64,000 nt of DNA from NCBI GenBank assembly GCA_902619165.1, contig CACNDI010000007.1, positions 24,249 to 88,248 on the forward strand, given 5' to 3'. Positions within the stretch are counted from its first letter, which is position 1; each line of letters opens with the position of its first letter. The stretch is from an uncultured Alphaproteobacteria bacterium (GTDB lineage Bacteria; Pseudomonadota; Alphaproteobacteria; Rhodobacterales; Rhodobacteraceae). Of this stretch, positions 23,654 through 32,985 are shown in pieces. Position numbers and translations under genes: made by a program. The notes under the pieces were generated by a model, which was not told the origin of the DNA, did no database searches, and saw nothing but the letters and a program-made list of their open reading frames with translations.

Positions 23654-24346
23654 TCAGATTTCGATTGGGCTCATAATTACTGGCTCAACAACTACGTTTG
23701 AGCCCAATTCTTCTATTAGAACATCTGCATTTTGTTCGAGCAGAGGAAATGTTTTGTAATGACAGGGGATTAGTTTCTCAAAGTTAAAATATTTTTTTGC
23801 TGCATAGGCTGCCCTTTTCATATCCATAGTGAAGTGTCCACCACAGGATAGAATGCCAATATTTGGTTTGTGAAGGTCGTTAATTATTTCCATGTCAGCC
23901 ATGACGTCGGTATCCCCAGAAAAATAAATTGTGTTATTTTCACCCTCAATTACAAAGCCAGCTTCAGCACCAGTGTACATTATCTGGCCATTTTTCATCA
24001 TAGATGAGCTGTGAACAGCATTTACCATAGTAACTTTAACGTTTCCAAGATTAACAGTTCCACCTTTATTAAATCCAGTTGTAGTTACTCCTTCACTCTC
24101 TTCCCAATACGACATTAGATCTGCTATTCCATAAATGGGGGCATTAGTTTCTTTAGCTATTTCTAAAGTATCATTCGTATGGTCAAAGTGTCCGTGAGAA
24201 ATAAGAATATCAGTTATGCCGTGTAAAGCTTCTTGTCTTTTTTCCGCGGGGAATAATGGGTTGCCATTCAACCAAGGATCTATAAGCATAACCCGATCTT
24301 CAATTTCTATTCCAAAGCTTCCATGCCCCAGCCAAATAATTTTCAT
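23654..24346 (-). CDS. UPF0173 metal-dependent hydrolase (UlaG-like)
   Basis: This 230-residue metallo-beta-lactamase-fold hydrolase has the UlaG/UPF0173 opening (WLGHGSFGIE), the metal motif HGHFDH at residues 51-56, and later ligands in AVHSSS, FSGDTDV and PCHYKTFP. UlaG is an ascorbate-6-phosphate lactonase; the UPF0173 branch has no fixed substrate. It is the last gene of the peptide-type ABC operon (nine bases after the double ATPase), so it may act on the imported solute. No signal peptide is present. Confidence 0.82.
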   Translation of the reverse strand: MKIIWLGHGSFGIEIEDRVMLIDPWLNGNPLFPAEKRQEALHGITDILISHGHFDHTNDTLEIAKETNAPIYGIADLMSYWEESEGVTTTGFNKGGTVNLGNVKVTMVNAVHSSSMMKNGQIMYTGAEAGFVIEGENNTIYFSGDTDVMADMEIINDLHKPNIGILSCGGHFTMDMKRAAYAAKKYFNFEKLIPCHYKTFPLLEQNADVLIEELGSNVVVEPVIMSPIEI

Positions 24347-24355
24347 ATTAATCTC

Positions 24356-25969
24356 CTAATAATTTCGTGCTTTCAATAGATCCGTTAGCCAATCTGGATC
24401 CATTTCGGGCACGGAGGATAGTAGTAATTCTGTATATTCTGGATGTGGTGGTGAAAATATTTCACTTTTTAATCCCTGTTCAACAACCTCTCCCTCATTC
24501 ATAACGACAACTTCGTCAGATATTGCCTTAACCGTAGCGATGTCATGTGTTATGAAAATATAGGAGAGATTTAAGTCTTTCTGCAAGCGTCCTAAAAGCT
24601 TAAGAATTCCCTCTTGGACGATCTGATCCAATGCTGAAGTGACCTCATCGCATATTACTACCTCTGGGTTAGCAGCTAAAGCCCTTGCTATACATATGCG
24701 TTGTTTTTGCCCTCCAGATAGTTCACTTGGATATCTGTCTATAAAACTTTCATCTAGATCTATTTGCTCTAAGAGTTCAATTACTCTTTTTCGTAAATTA
24801 GCACCCGTTAAGCCAGCAAAAAAGCTAGCAGGCCGACTGATAATATCATAAACGGTCTGCTTAGGGTTCATTGCAACATCAGCCATCTGATAGATCATTT
24901 GAATTTTTTGAAGTTGGTCTTTAGTTCTTCCCTTCAGAGATGGAGGCAATTCACGATTTTTGAATTTTACAGAACCTATTTTTGGCTCCAGTAATCCAGT
25001 AATCACGCGGGCCACCGTTGATTTCCCTGACCCACTTTCACCGACCAATGCCACCGTCCGGCCCAAGGGCAATTTTATATTAATATTTTTCAATACATGA
25101 AAACTTCCATAAAACGCATCTACATTTTTAACCTCTAAAATAATGTCTTTACTTTTTTTCTCAGGCTTTTGAATAGATCGAACAGACCAAAGGCTTTTGG
25201 TATAATCTTCTTTTGGAGACTTTAACATTTTTCGTGTCATCGCTTCCTCAACTTCTTCACCATATCTCAAAACCTTAATTCTATCCGCCATTTGCGCAAC
25301 GACGGAAAGGTCATGTGTTATATATATTGCTGCCGTGCCATAGGTTTTAACGATATCACGCATTGCGGCAAGAACCTCAACTTGGGTAGTTACATCTAGT
25401 GCAGTGGTAGGCTCATCAAACACAATTAAATCAGGATTAGGTGACATAGCCATAGCTGTCATTATTCGCTGAAGCTGCCCACCCGAGACTTGGTGTGGAT
25501 ATCTTTCACCAATGGTTTCTGGATTTGGCAGATTAAGAGCATCATAAAGAGCGCGTGCCTCATCAAACGCCTCATTTTGCTTTTTTAGGCCAGCCCTAAT
25601 CGTTGACTCAGTAGTTTGATTAATTAAACGATGAGCTGGATTGAATGAAGCGGCAGCTGATTGAGCTACATACGTCATTCTATTGCCCCAATACTTCCTT
25701 TTTTCCGAGTCAGTACGCTTTGTAAGATCAACACCGTCAAAATTAATTTGACCTCCTGTAATACGACATCCAGGTTGTGTATAGCCCATGGCTGCGAGAC
25801 CTAGCGTGGACTTTCCAGCTCCAGACTCACCAATCAGTCCGAGCACCTCTCCTCTTTTAAGCTCTAAATTCACTCCCTTAATGATTTTATGCCATCTTTC
25901 ATCGGAAAAACCTTCAATCTTTAAGTTTTTGATTTGAAGTAGAGTAGAATTTTCTTTTTTATTTTTCAT
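24356..25969 (-). CDS. fused double ATPase of a peptide-type ABC importer
   Basis: This 537-residue protein joins two ATPase domains of the DppD and DppF type. Domain one has GESGAGKST and the signature VSGGQLQRIM; domain two (from about residue 275) has GESGSGKST and LSGGQKQRICIARA, each with a Walker B and an oligopeptide-type C-terminal zone. ATG 25969 is chosen because it overlaps the permease stop by 11 bases; the frame continues upstream inside the permease gene. Such fused ATPases power importers of peptides, opines, nickel, glutathione or murein peptides, so specificity is open. Confidence 0.88.
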   Translation of the reverse strand: MKNKKENSTLLQIKNLKIEGFSDERWHKIIKGVNLELKRGEVLGLIGESGAGKSTLGLAAMGYTQPGCRITGGQINFDGVDLTKRTDSEKRKYWGNRMTYVAQSAAASFNPAHRLINQTTESTIRAGLKKQNEAFDEARALYDALNLPNPETIGERYPHQVSGGQLQRIMTAMAMSPNPDLIVFDEPTTALDVTTQVEVLAAMRDIVKTYGTAAIYITHDLSVVAQMADRIKVLRYGEEVEEAMTRKMLKSPKEDYTKSLWSVRSIQKPEKKSKDIILEVKNVDAFYGSFHVLKNINIKLPLGRTVALVGESGSGKSTVARVITGLLEPKIGSVKFKNRELPPSLKGRTKDQLQKIQMIYQMADVAMNPKQTVYDIISRPASFFAGLTGANLRKRVIELLEQIDLDESFIDRYPSELSGGQKQRICIARALAANPEVVICDEVTSALDQIVQEGILKLLGRLQKDLNLSYIFITHDIATVKAISDEVVVMNEGEVVEQGLKSEIFSPPHPEYTELLLSSVPEMDPDWLTDLLKARNY

Positions 25970-26879
25970 CTTTAATTCCACTGGTTTTATGTAAAAACCA
26001 ATCAACCACAAAATTGACGGCTACTGTAAGAAGAGCAATTGCTGCAGCGGGTAAAAGTGGTGTCATCGCTGCCTTCAAATCATATTGGGCAAACTGTATG
26101 AGAGAAGCATTTTCTCTAACCATGGAACCCCAATCCGCAGTTGGTGGTTGAATGCCAACTCCTAAAAAAGAGAGCGCAGCAATGGATAGGAATACAAAGC
26201 AAAAACGAAGACCAAACTCCGCTATCAAAGGTGGGAGAATGTTTGGTAAAATTTCCTTTCGCATCACCCAGCTTATATTTTCTCCACGCAATTTAGCAAC
26301 CTCTACATAATCCATAACGACAACATTAAGAGAAACTGCTCTCGTAAGGCGAAATACGCGGGTAGAATCCAACACTGCGATTATTATGATCAAGTTTATA
26401 ATGGTAGAGCCGAAGATGGATAACAAAACTAATGCAAAAATGAGCTGAGGGATAGCCATTAAAACATCTACTGTTCTACTCAAAAGAAGATCCAGATAAG
26501 ATCTATTAATAGCAGCAGCCAATCCTAATGCGCCTCCAATTAAAAAAGCAAGAATTGTTGTAGCAAAAGCAACACCAACAGTATTTCGTGCCCCGAATAT
26601 CAGTCTTGAAAATATATCGCGACCGATCTGGTCGGTTCCAAATATATGATTTGCACTCCAAGGTGCGTAAGGCTCAGGAAAGACTTCAGCCTCTCCATAA
26701 GGCGCTATTAGGGGAGCAAAAATAGCCAACCCTACAAAAACAATTATTATAAAAATGCCAAATTTTGCGGTAAGTGGAGCTTTATTAAGTTCAATCTTTA
26801 GTCTTGTGAAAGTTGAACGGCTCTCTAGAACGGAGCCCACTTCGCCAGCAGCGGAATATGTGTTGGTATCTTTATTCAT
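25959..26879 (-). CDS. DppC-like ABC permease
   Basis: A 306-residue inner-membrane protein with a cytoplasmic N-terminal extension, one segment near residues 38-60 (FGIFIIIVFVGLAIFAPLIA), and a BPD-type permease domain with about five further segments. The DppC family string HIFGTDQIGRDIFSRLIFGAR is present around residue 80 (cited in part), and the EAA-like contact loop lies near VEVAKLRGENISWVMRKEI. It overlaps the upstream permease by four bases and the ATPase by 11, so all are co-translated. Confidence 0.88.
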   Translation of the reverse strand: MNKDTNTYSAAGEVGSVLESRSTFTRLKIELNKAPLTAKFGIFIIIVFVGLAIFAPLIAPYGEAEVFPEPYAPWSANHIFGTDQIGRDIFSRLIFGARNTVGVAFATTILAFLIGGALGLAAAINRSYLDLLLSRTVDVLMAIPQLIFALVLLSIFGSTIINLIIIIAVLDSTRVFRLTRAVSLNVVVMDYVEVAKLRGENISWVMRKEILPNILPPLIAEFGLRFCFVFLSIAALSFLGVGIQPPTADWGSMVRENASLIQFAQYDLKAAMTPLLPAAAIALLTVAVNFVVDWFLHKTSGIKDEK

Positions 26880-27856
26880 TTAGGATGCAGTAATCTTGGG
26901 TTAGTAACTATACCGATTATATCTGCTATAAGGTTTAATAGAATGTACGTAACAGCGAAGATAAGAGCACATCCCTGTACAACAGGTATGTCACGTGTCC
27001 TTACAGCATCTACCATCAATTGACCAACGCCAGGGTATACAAAAACGACCTCTACGACCACCACGCCTACGACAAGATACGCTAGATTGAAGGCTATTAC
27101 AGTTGCGATAGGTGCCCAAGCATTGGGTAACGCATGTTTAAGAATAATTTCTGTTTGAGAGGCGCCTGATAGTTTGGCCATCTGAATGTAAGGACTAGCA
27201 AGTAAGTTTATTATCGCTGCTCGTGTCATTCTCATCATGTGAGCGACGATCACTAATGTTAACGTGAAAGCAGGTAGCGCTGTGCGGTAAATTCTTTCAC
27301 CAAAATTTGTATCAGGATCAACGTTTGCCAGAGATGGAAATATCTGATTAAGCGAGGCAAAAAATAAAATCAAGATGTAAGCAACAAAGAATTCAGGAAA
27401 TGAAATTGTTGTCAATGTGGCTGTGTTAACAGACCTGTCAAAAAACGAGTTGTGGTAGAGGGCCGTTAATATCCCTAATATTAAAGATAGAGGAACGGCA
27501 ATAAGAGCTGCCATTGAAGCCAGAAACAGTGTATTCCATAATCTTGGAGCGATTTTATCTACCACTTCAGCGGATCTGTCGGCGCCAGAAGCATTACGTC
27601 CAGAAAAAGACGTTCCAAGATCCCCTTGTATTGCACCTAGTGCCCAGTCGAAGTATCGAATATATGCAGGTTTATCAAGTCCTAATTCCTGTCGGAAAGC
27701 AGCCACTGTTTCGGGTAATGCTGCTTGACCCAGTATTGCTTGTCCGAAGTCTCCGGGAAGCATTTCAATTGCTGAGAAAATGATTATTGAAACGAAGAAA
27801 AGGGTGGCCAAGCCCAACCCCAAACGCTCAAGAACTGTTTTAACTACAGGATGCAA
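26876..27856 (-). CDS. DppB-like ABC permease
   Basis: A 326-residue permease with an N-terminal membrane segment (LFFVSIIIFSAIEMLPGDF), the DppB-type string near residues 40-75 (ALPETVAAFRQELGLDKP) and about five further segments. The contact loop is near IQMAKLSGASQTEIILKHALP, shown here only in part. It follows the binding-protein gene after a 66-base gap holding a hairpin and overlaps the DppC-like gene by four bases. The downstream pair confirms a complete importer. Confidence 0.88.
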   Translation of the reverse strand: MHPVVKTVLERLGLGLATLFFVSIIIFSAIEMLPGDFGQAILGQAALPETVAAFRQELGLDKPAYIRYFDWALGAIQGDLGTSFSGRNASGADRSAEVVDKIAPRLWNTLFLASMAALIAVPLSLILGILTALYHNSFFDRSVNTATLTTISFPEFFVAYILILFFASLNQIFPSLANVDPDTNFGERIYRTALPAFTLTLVIVAHMMRMTRAAIINLLASPYIQMAKLSGASQTEIILKHALPNAWAPIATVIAFNLAYLVVGVVVVEVVFVYPGVGQLMVDAVRTRDIPVVQGCALIFAVTYILLNLIADIIGIVTNPRLLHPK

Positions 27857-27875
27857 AGAAATATCTATTTTTTTA

Positions 27876-27899
27876 GAAGGGCAGATAATTCCGCCCTTC
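27876..27899 (-). other. intercistronic hairpin after the peptide-type binding protein
   Basis: GAAGGGC and GCCCTTC form a seven-base stem between the binding-protein stop and the permease start. On the minus strand no T run follows, so it is more likely an mRNA-stabilising hairpin than a terminator. It is the third example in this window of a hairpin after the first gene of an ABC importer operon. Confidence 0.65.
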
Positions 27900-27922
27900 C
27901 TATTTAAATTAACCTTTAAATA

Positions 27923-29515
27923 TTATGCAAACCACCAACGCTCAACACACTTGGCGCCATCGCTATCCCAGTTGGCTGCTATTTTGCCATGGGCAATTTT
28001 CTTGCTGTTTGCGCTTACGTAACTGTTAAAGAGAGGGCAAAGCAATCCGCCATCATCATAAATTAAACGCTGGCATTCATAAAGAATATCCCGCTTCTTG
28101 CTCTCATCGAGTTCTTTCCTAGCGTCTTTAACAAGTTGATTAAACTTAACAGCAGAGTCGGTTGTTTTCCACATTGTGTCATTCCATTTTGACTCGGCGA
28201 CATAAGCGGCTGAGAACATCATAGTCTCAGCGGGTCGTCCACCCCAGTAACATGCACACCAGCCTTTTGCGTCATTATTCCACACATTAGACCAATATCC
28301 ATCGTTAGGCTCACGGATCACTTCGATGTCAATTCCAGCTTTTTTTGCAGAGTTTGCCATTAATTGTGCAGCATCTACTGCACCAGCGAATGCGGCATCA
28401 GCAGCTGATAATTGTATTTTTCCGGAGTGACCTGATTTTTTGTAGTGAAAAGCCGCTTTATCAGCATCAAATTCTCTTTGAGGTAAGTCCGAGTTATGGA
28501 AATAATTCGCAGTACCGATTGGAATATCGTTACCTACTGCTCCATAACCAAGAAGGATCTTGTCAACAAGCTCTTGACGATCCACAGCCCATTTCAAGGC
28601 CATCCTCAAGTCGTAATCACCAAAAGGATCAACATTTAGTCGCATTGGAAAGGTATAGTGAGCCGTTCCTGTTGCCTGCATAATGTTTATATTTGGGTTA
28701 CGCTTCATTAAATTGATAGTTTTCAGATCAACTCTATCCATCGCATCAATTTCACCACTTATCAAAGCAGTTTGTCTAGCATTTGGGTCAACAATCGATA
28801 ATAATTCGACCTCATCAAAGTGTGCTGCACCTTCTTTCCAGTAATTTGGATTTCTCTTCAATACAGACTTTACGCCTGGTTCGAAGGATTGAACGATGTA
28901 TCCACCTGTACCAACTCCTGAGGTCATGTCACCAGCAGGCCTGATAGAGATGTGATAGTCACTTACAATGTAAGGGAAGTCAGTATCAGGACTGTCTAAT
29001 TCCATTATTACTTTGTATTTTCCATCAGCTTTTATACTCTTAACAGGTGATAGTGATCCCTTTGCAGCAGAAGTTGACTTTTCGCCCATATGATGCTCGT
29101 AAGATGCTAAAACATCTTCTGATGTCATTGTTTTTCCGTTGTGAAATTCAACACCTTTTCTTAAGTTAAATACCCAAGTTTTACCATCATCTGACTCAAA
29201 GGTTTCAGCTAATTCGCCAACAAGCTTTCCTTCATTATTGATTTCGGTTAGATGATTTCCAAAGGTGTACCCATTCACAAGAGTAAAATGGTTTTCCGAT
29301 GTTCCTGAGTCGAGCGTATCTGTAGTCGAGCCGTGCCCTAAACCCATTCTAAATTTTCCACCTTTCTTTGGTGTTGCCGCAATTGCATCACTAGCCAATG
29401 ACAAGGCTGTTGGTATTGCTATACCCGCAGCGATTGCCGATGTCATAAACTGTCGTCGATCAATTACTCCAAGCGTCAATTTCTCTTGTTGAGCTTTTAT
29501 GAATTTATCTTTCAC
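27923..29515 (-). CDS. Tat-exported peptide-type substrate-binding protein
   Basis: A 530-residue family-5 extracellular solute-binding protein. The N-terminus has a twin-arginine signal (DRRQFM, Arg20-Arg21) and a hydrophobic stretch to about residue 47, so it is exported folded through Tat. The mature part shows the family's LAETFESDDGKTWVFNLRKGVEFHNG block (given in part), YWKEGAAHFDEVELL and the late WNDAKGWCACYWGGRP-like region. Related proteins bind peptides and opines. It is the first gene of the operon and its stop is followed by the hairpin at 27876-27899. The ligand is not known. Confidence 0.88.
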   Translation of the reverse strand: MKDKFIKAQQEKLTLGVIDRRQFMTSAIAAGIAIPTALSLASDAIAATPKKGGKFRMGLGHGSTTDTLDSGTSENHFTLVNGYTFGNHLTEINNEGKLVGELAETFESDDGKTWVFNLRKGVEFHNGKTMTSEDVLASYEHHMGEKSTSAAKGSLSPVKSIKADGKYKVIMELDSPDTDFPYIVSDYHISIRPAGDMTSGVGTGGYIVQSFEPGVKSVLKRNPNYWKEGAAHFDEVELLSIVDPNARQTALISGEIDAMDRVDLKTINLMKRNPNINIMQATGTAHYTFPMRLNVDPFGDYDLRMALKWAVDRQELVDKILLGYGAVGNDIPIGTANYFHNSDLPQREFDADKAAFHYKKSGHSGKIQLSAADAAFAGAVDAAQLMANSAKKAGIDIEVIREPNDGYWSNVWNNDAKGWCACYWGGRPAETMMFSAAYVAESKWNDTMWKTTDSAVKFNQLVKDARKELDESKKRDILYECQRLIYDDGGLLCPLFNSYVSANSKKIAHGKIAANWDSDGAKCVERWWFA

Positions 29516-29675
29516 TTTAATTTCTCCCCTAAATTTTTGAGTAAATCTATCCGTTATGGAAAGATTTTTTTAATTTATTGTAAAGATTAGGTTAAATGTT
29601 AAGTAACAATTTACACTATGACAAGAGAAAACATTACTATTTCAAAGATTGACCCAACGTAAGCTGAGATTGAAA

Positions 29676-30584
29676 ATGAGCCCAAAATACGAAAAGCTGT
29701 TCGATGAAGAAATAAAAGAATTTATACGTATTTCTGAAACTTTCGCACAAGAACATGTAGGGGACTCAGTAGAAAAGCTACGGCAAAACTATAATGAAAT
29801 GGTAAAACATTTTAGACAAGTTAGACCTCCAAACGTACAAGTTGAAGATAAAAAAGTAGCCTTCAAAGAGAGGTCTTTGACATATCGACAGTACTCTAAG
29901 GGCACCGACAATAAGTCTGATCTCATATATTTCCATGGGGGAGGGTTTGTTGTCGGGGGACTTGAAAGTCATGACGATATATGTGCTGAAATTTGTGAAA
30001 GCACAGGGTGTAACGTTTTCTCATTAGACTATTCACTTGCGCCAGAGGTTAAATACCCAGAGTTTTTTCTAGACGCCATTCGTTTTTACTACTTTATTAA
30101 AAATCCTGAGAGACGACTAATTTTGGTTGGGGATAGTGCGGGAGGTACTTTAGCAGGTTTTGTGGCAAACAAGGTTAGAAATGTTTCAATTCGCCCAGAA
30201 GCGCAAGTGCTCATCTATCCTGATTTGGCTGGTGAGATCAGTGGAGCTAATAAGAGAAGGTTTTATGATGCGCCGCTTTTAACACAAGATGATATAGATT
30301 TTTATCATAAATGTGCTGGCCTTCCATTAAAAAAGGGACTTCATGATCTCATTAGAAATTTTGATAATGATAATATGCCTAAGACATTACTGGTCAGTGC
30401 TGAAATAGATCCTTTAGCGGATGATTGTCAGTCTTATGTAGAAAGTCTAAAGCAATACGGGTGCGATATAACTTACCTAGAAGGCTTAGGTTTGCCCCAT
30501 GGGTTTCTTAGAGCACGTCATTTATCCAAAAAAGCCAGAATGGTTTTTGATGAGATTATAAGATTTATAAATCAAACAATATAA
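29676..30584 (+). CDS. alpha/beta hydrolase of the hormone-sensitive-lipase family
   Basis: A 302-residue carboxylesterase-type hydrolase with the oxyanion motif HGGG (87-90), the nucleophile GDSAGG (Ser153), the acid in EIDPLADD and the histidine in LPHGF. Enzymes of this family cleave short acyl esters or amides. ATG 29676 is taken instead of a TTG 27 bases upstream because the family's N-terminus fits; no clear ribosome-binding site supports either. The gene is divergent from the peptide-type ABC operon and could be regulated with it, perhaps hydrolysing the imported compound. That is a guess from position. Confidence 0.82.
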   Translation: MSPKYEKLFDEEIKEFIRISETFAQEHVGDSVEKLRQNYNEMVKHFRQVRPPNVQVEDKKVAFKERSLTYRQYSKGTDNKSDLIYFHGGGFVVGGLESHDDICAEICESTGCNVFSLDYSLAPEVKYPEFFLDAIRFYYFIKNPERRLILVGDSAGGTLAGFVANKVRNVSIRPEAQVLIYPDLAGEISGANKRRFYDAPLLTQDDIDFYHKCAGLPLKKGLHDLIRNFDNDNMPKTLLVSAEIDPLADDCQSYVESLKQYGCDITYLEGLGLPHGFLRARHLSKKARMVFDEIIRFINQTI

Positions 30585-30591
30585 AAAAAGC

Positions 30592-31512
30592 TCAGTAATC
30601 ATAGATTGGATTTGTCCAAGCCTTCTTTCCCTTATTATCAATGATGGTAATTCTTAGCCATTTTTCTTGTGGAAGCAGTCCTAAATTAAAAACCGCAGAC
30701 TCCATAGAAGTTTTATTATTATATATGCTTGCTGATCCGTATCCACTAACAATAATTTTTTCAACAGGCGAGCATAACACCTCCAATCGACCATTTTGGA
30801 TTTTGATATTCTTGAAATTAGGACCTTGAGATGAATAGTAGTGACCGTTTTTAAGGGCTTCAAGTATCGCCTCTTCACTATTAATCTCTGACTTTACCAT
30901 AACCCAGCCACCAAACGCATCATCGATATGAAAATGGGAGTCGTCTGTGGCTATGATATTAAGTTCTTTTCCATAGTTAAGAATCTGATCCAGTACTGCG
31001 ACCCCGGACCCTCTGTCACATTCAATAGCACAGCTATGATTATAAATCTCTATAGCGTGCGCTTTGTTGATATTAAGTGTGTCTTTGAGGGTCATTCCAT
31101 TCCATTCTGGGTGTGTAAGTGACACAAAGGCACCCGCATCGAAAAGACGTGAGCTCAGGTTTTCAATATTCTCTGATCTAGTGTTTATCAAAAAGTTAGG
31201 TTGGTTAGGTGGTTTAAAACTGTCATTCAAACCCAAAGCGAGCAAATGCCAAAGTTCTCCATTTTCCATCTCGCTTGTATGTAACTCAGCTCCAGGTATA
31301 ACTGTAAAATTTTTTATCTTTAGTTCAGGTGATGTTATCGGATAGTTAAACATTTTGAGGAAGTGGTCTGTTATAGAGATAAAGTCATACCCTTTTTCAA
31401 TATATGCGTTACAAACATCTTCTGGCGTTAGCTTTCCGTCGGAGTAATTGCTGTGCCCATGCAGATTACCTTTAAAAAAGTTTCCCTTATTACTAAAAAA
31501 TTCAAACGGCAT
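30592..31512 (-). CDS. PHP-domain metal-dependent hydrolase
   Basis: A 306-residue PHP-superfamily protein with the metal-site strings NLHGHSNYSDG (near 16-26), ITDHF (47-51), IPGAELH (73-79), LTHPEWNG and ATDDSHFH, followed by a small beta-rich C-terminal region. Family members include histidinol phosphatase, phosphoesterases and the CehA type. One PHP protein, PhnPP, hydrolyses the cyclic phosphate product of C-P lyase in another organism, but this gene is 25 kb from phn, so the link is weak. It is convergent with the hydrolase gene, with seven bases between. Confidence 0.78.
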   Translation of the reverse strand: MPFEFFSNKGNFFKGNLHGHSNYSDGKLTPEDVCNAYIEKGYDFISITDHFLKMFNYPITSPELKIKNFTVIPGAELHTSEMENGELWHLLALGLNDSFKPPNQPNFLINTRSENIENLSSRLFDAGAFVSLTHPEWNGMTLKDTLNINKAHAIEIYNHSCAIECDRGSGVAVLDQILNYGKELNIIATDDSHFHIDDAFGGWVMVKSEINSEEAILEALKNGHYYSSQGPNFKNIKIQNGRLEVLCSPVEKIIVSGYGSASIYNNKTSMESAVFNLGLLPQEKWLRITIIDNKGKKAWTNPIYDY

Positions 31513-31692
31513 AGAGCTGATCTCCCTTTTTATCAGACACCAATAACAAAGATAAATAATAAAAAAATTTATTTTTTCATTGATTTGGCAAACTTAAAAT
31601 AAGAAATTTTACCAATGTAAATGGTATTCTTATATTTTGATCCCCTTCTATTAGTGCTTGCAATTGAACTAAAATCTTTGTGTTATGATTTT

Positions 31693-32985
31693 ATGATAGA
31701 TATTGCTTCCAGAGTATATAACCATAATTGGAAAATTGATCCAATAGTGCGGTCTTTGCTCGATATAGACTTTTACAAATTATTAATGGCTCAATTTGTG
31801 TTGAGAAATGCGCCTAACGTAACCGTTAAGTTTTCCGTTTTAAATAGATCAAGTAAAATACTCCTCGCAAACGTAATAGATGAAGAAGAATTAAGGGAGC
31901 AATTGAACCATATAAGAGATTTATCCTTAAGTAAGGGAGAGTCTACTTGGTTAAGAGGAAATTTATTCTATGGAAAGCGTGCTATATTTCGACCATCATT
32001 TATTGATTGGTTAGAAAAACTAAAGTTACCAGAATATGAGATCAGAAAAAAAGATGGGCAGTTTGAAATTAGTTTCGAAGGGCCATGGGCCGAGGTTATG
32101 TTTTGGGAGGTTCCAGTTCTATCCGTACTGACAGAGTTGAGATCTAAAGCTGTTTTGAAGAATATGGGGCGTTTCGAGTTACAGGTTCTTTATGCTCGGG
32201 CGATGACAAAGCTGTGGGAAAAAATAGAGCAGTTGAAGCCTTTCGATGGCATGAGAATAGCTGACTTTGGAACTAGAAGGCGGCATAGTTTCCTCTGGCA
32301 AGATTGGTGTGTGCAGGCAATGTGTGAAGGCATGGGGTCAAAGTTTATTGGTACCTCGAATTGCCTCATCGCTATGCGACGTGAGCTTGAAGCTATAGGA
32401 ACCAATGCCCATGAGCTACCCATGATCTTTTCAGCTTTGGCAAAAACAGAGACAGCACTAAAACAAGCTCCGTATAAGGTTTTAGAGGATTGGCATGAAG
32501 AGCATGATGGGAATTTAAGGGTAATATTACCAGATACGTATGGCACCCAAAATTTTTTAAATAATGCTCCTGACTGGCTTGCTTCATGGACCGGAGTAAG
32601 AATCGACTCAGGTGATCCTGTGTTGGGAGCCCAGTGTGCCATTGACTGGTGGCAAAGCAAGGGTGAAGATACCAAAGAAAAATTGATAATTTTTTCAGAT
32701 GGACTGGACACAAAAAAAATTATTGAGCTTTATAAAAAATTCAACCAAAGGGTCCAAATAGGTTTTGGCTGGGGAACTTTATTAACAAATGATTTTAGAG
32801 GTTTGATTGATAATGGGGCATTGGATCCCTTTTCATTGGTCTGTAAAGCTGTTTCTGCCAATGGACAACCGACCGTGAAATTGTCAGACAATTCTAATAA
32901 GGCAATGGGACCAGAAAATAAAATAAAACAATACAAAAAAACTTTTGGATTATCTGAACAGAGTAAAGAAACTTTAATTGTCTGA
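31693..32985 (+). CDS. pncB: nicotinate phosphoribosyltransferase
   Basis: PncB couples nicotinate to PRPP for NAD salvage. The 430-residue product has the typical opening DPIVRSLLDIDFYKLLMAQF, the catalytic-histidine region (DFGTRRRHSFLWQDW), the SGDP phosphate-binding block (RIDSGDPVLGA) and FGWGTLLTND. ATG 31693 gives the usual alphaproteobacterial start; the frame is open 72 bases further upstream but that part does not fit the family. The TSUP gene begins inside its last eight bases. Confidence 0.93.
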   Translation: MIDIASRVYNHNWKIDPIVRSLLDIDFYKLLMAQFVLRNAPNVTVKFSVLNRSSKILLANVIDEEELREQLNHIRDLSLSKGESTWLRGNLFYGKRAIFRPSFIDWLEKLKLPEYEIRKKDGQFEISFEGPWAEVMFWEVPVLSVLTELRSKAVLKNMGRFELQVLYARAMTKLWEKIEQLKPFDGMRIADFGTRRRHSFLWQDWCVQAMCEGMGSKFIGTSNCLIAMRRELEAIGTNAHELPMIFSALAKTETALKQAPYKVLEDWHEEHDGNLRVILPDTYGTQNFLNNAPDWLASWTGVRIDSGDPVLGAQCAIDWWQSKGEDTKEKLIIFSDGLDTKKIIELYKKFNQRVQIGFGWGTLLTNDFRGLIDNGALDPFSLVCKAVSANGQPTVKLSDNSNKAMGPENKIKQYKKTFGLSEQSKETLIV

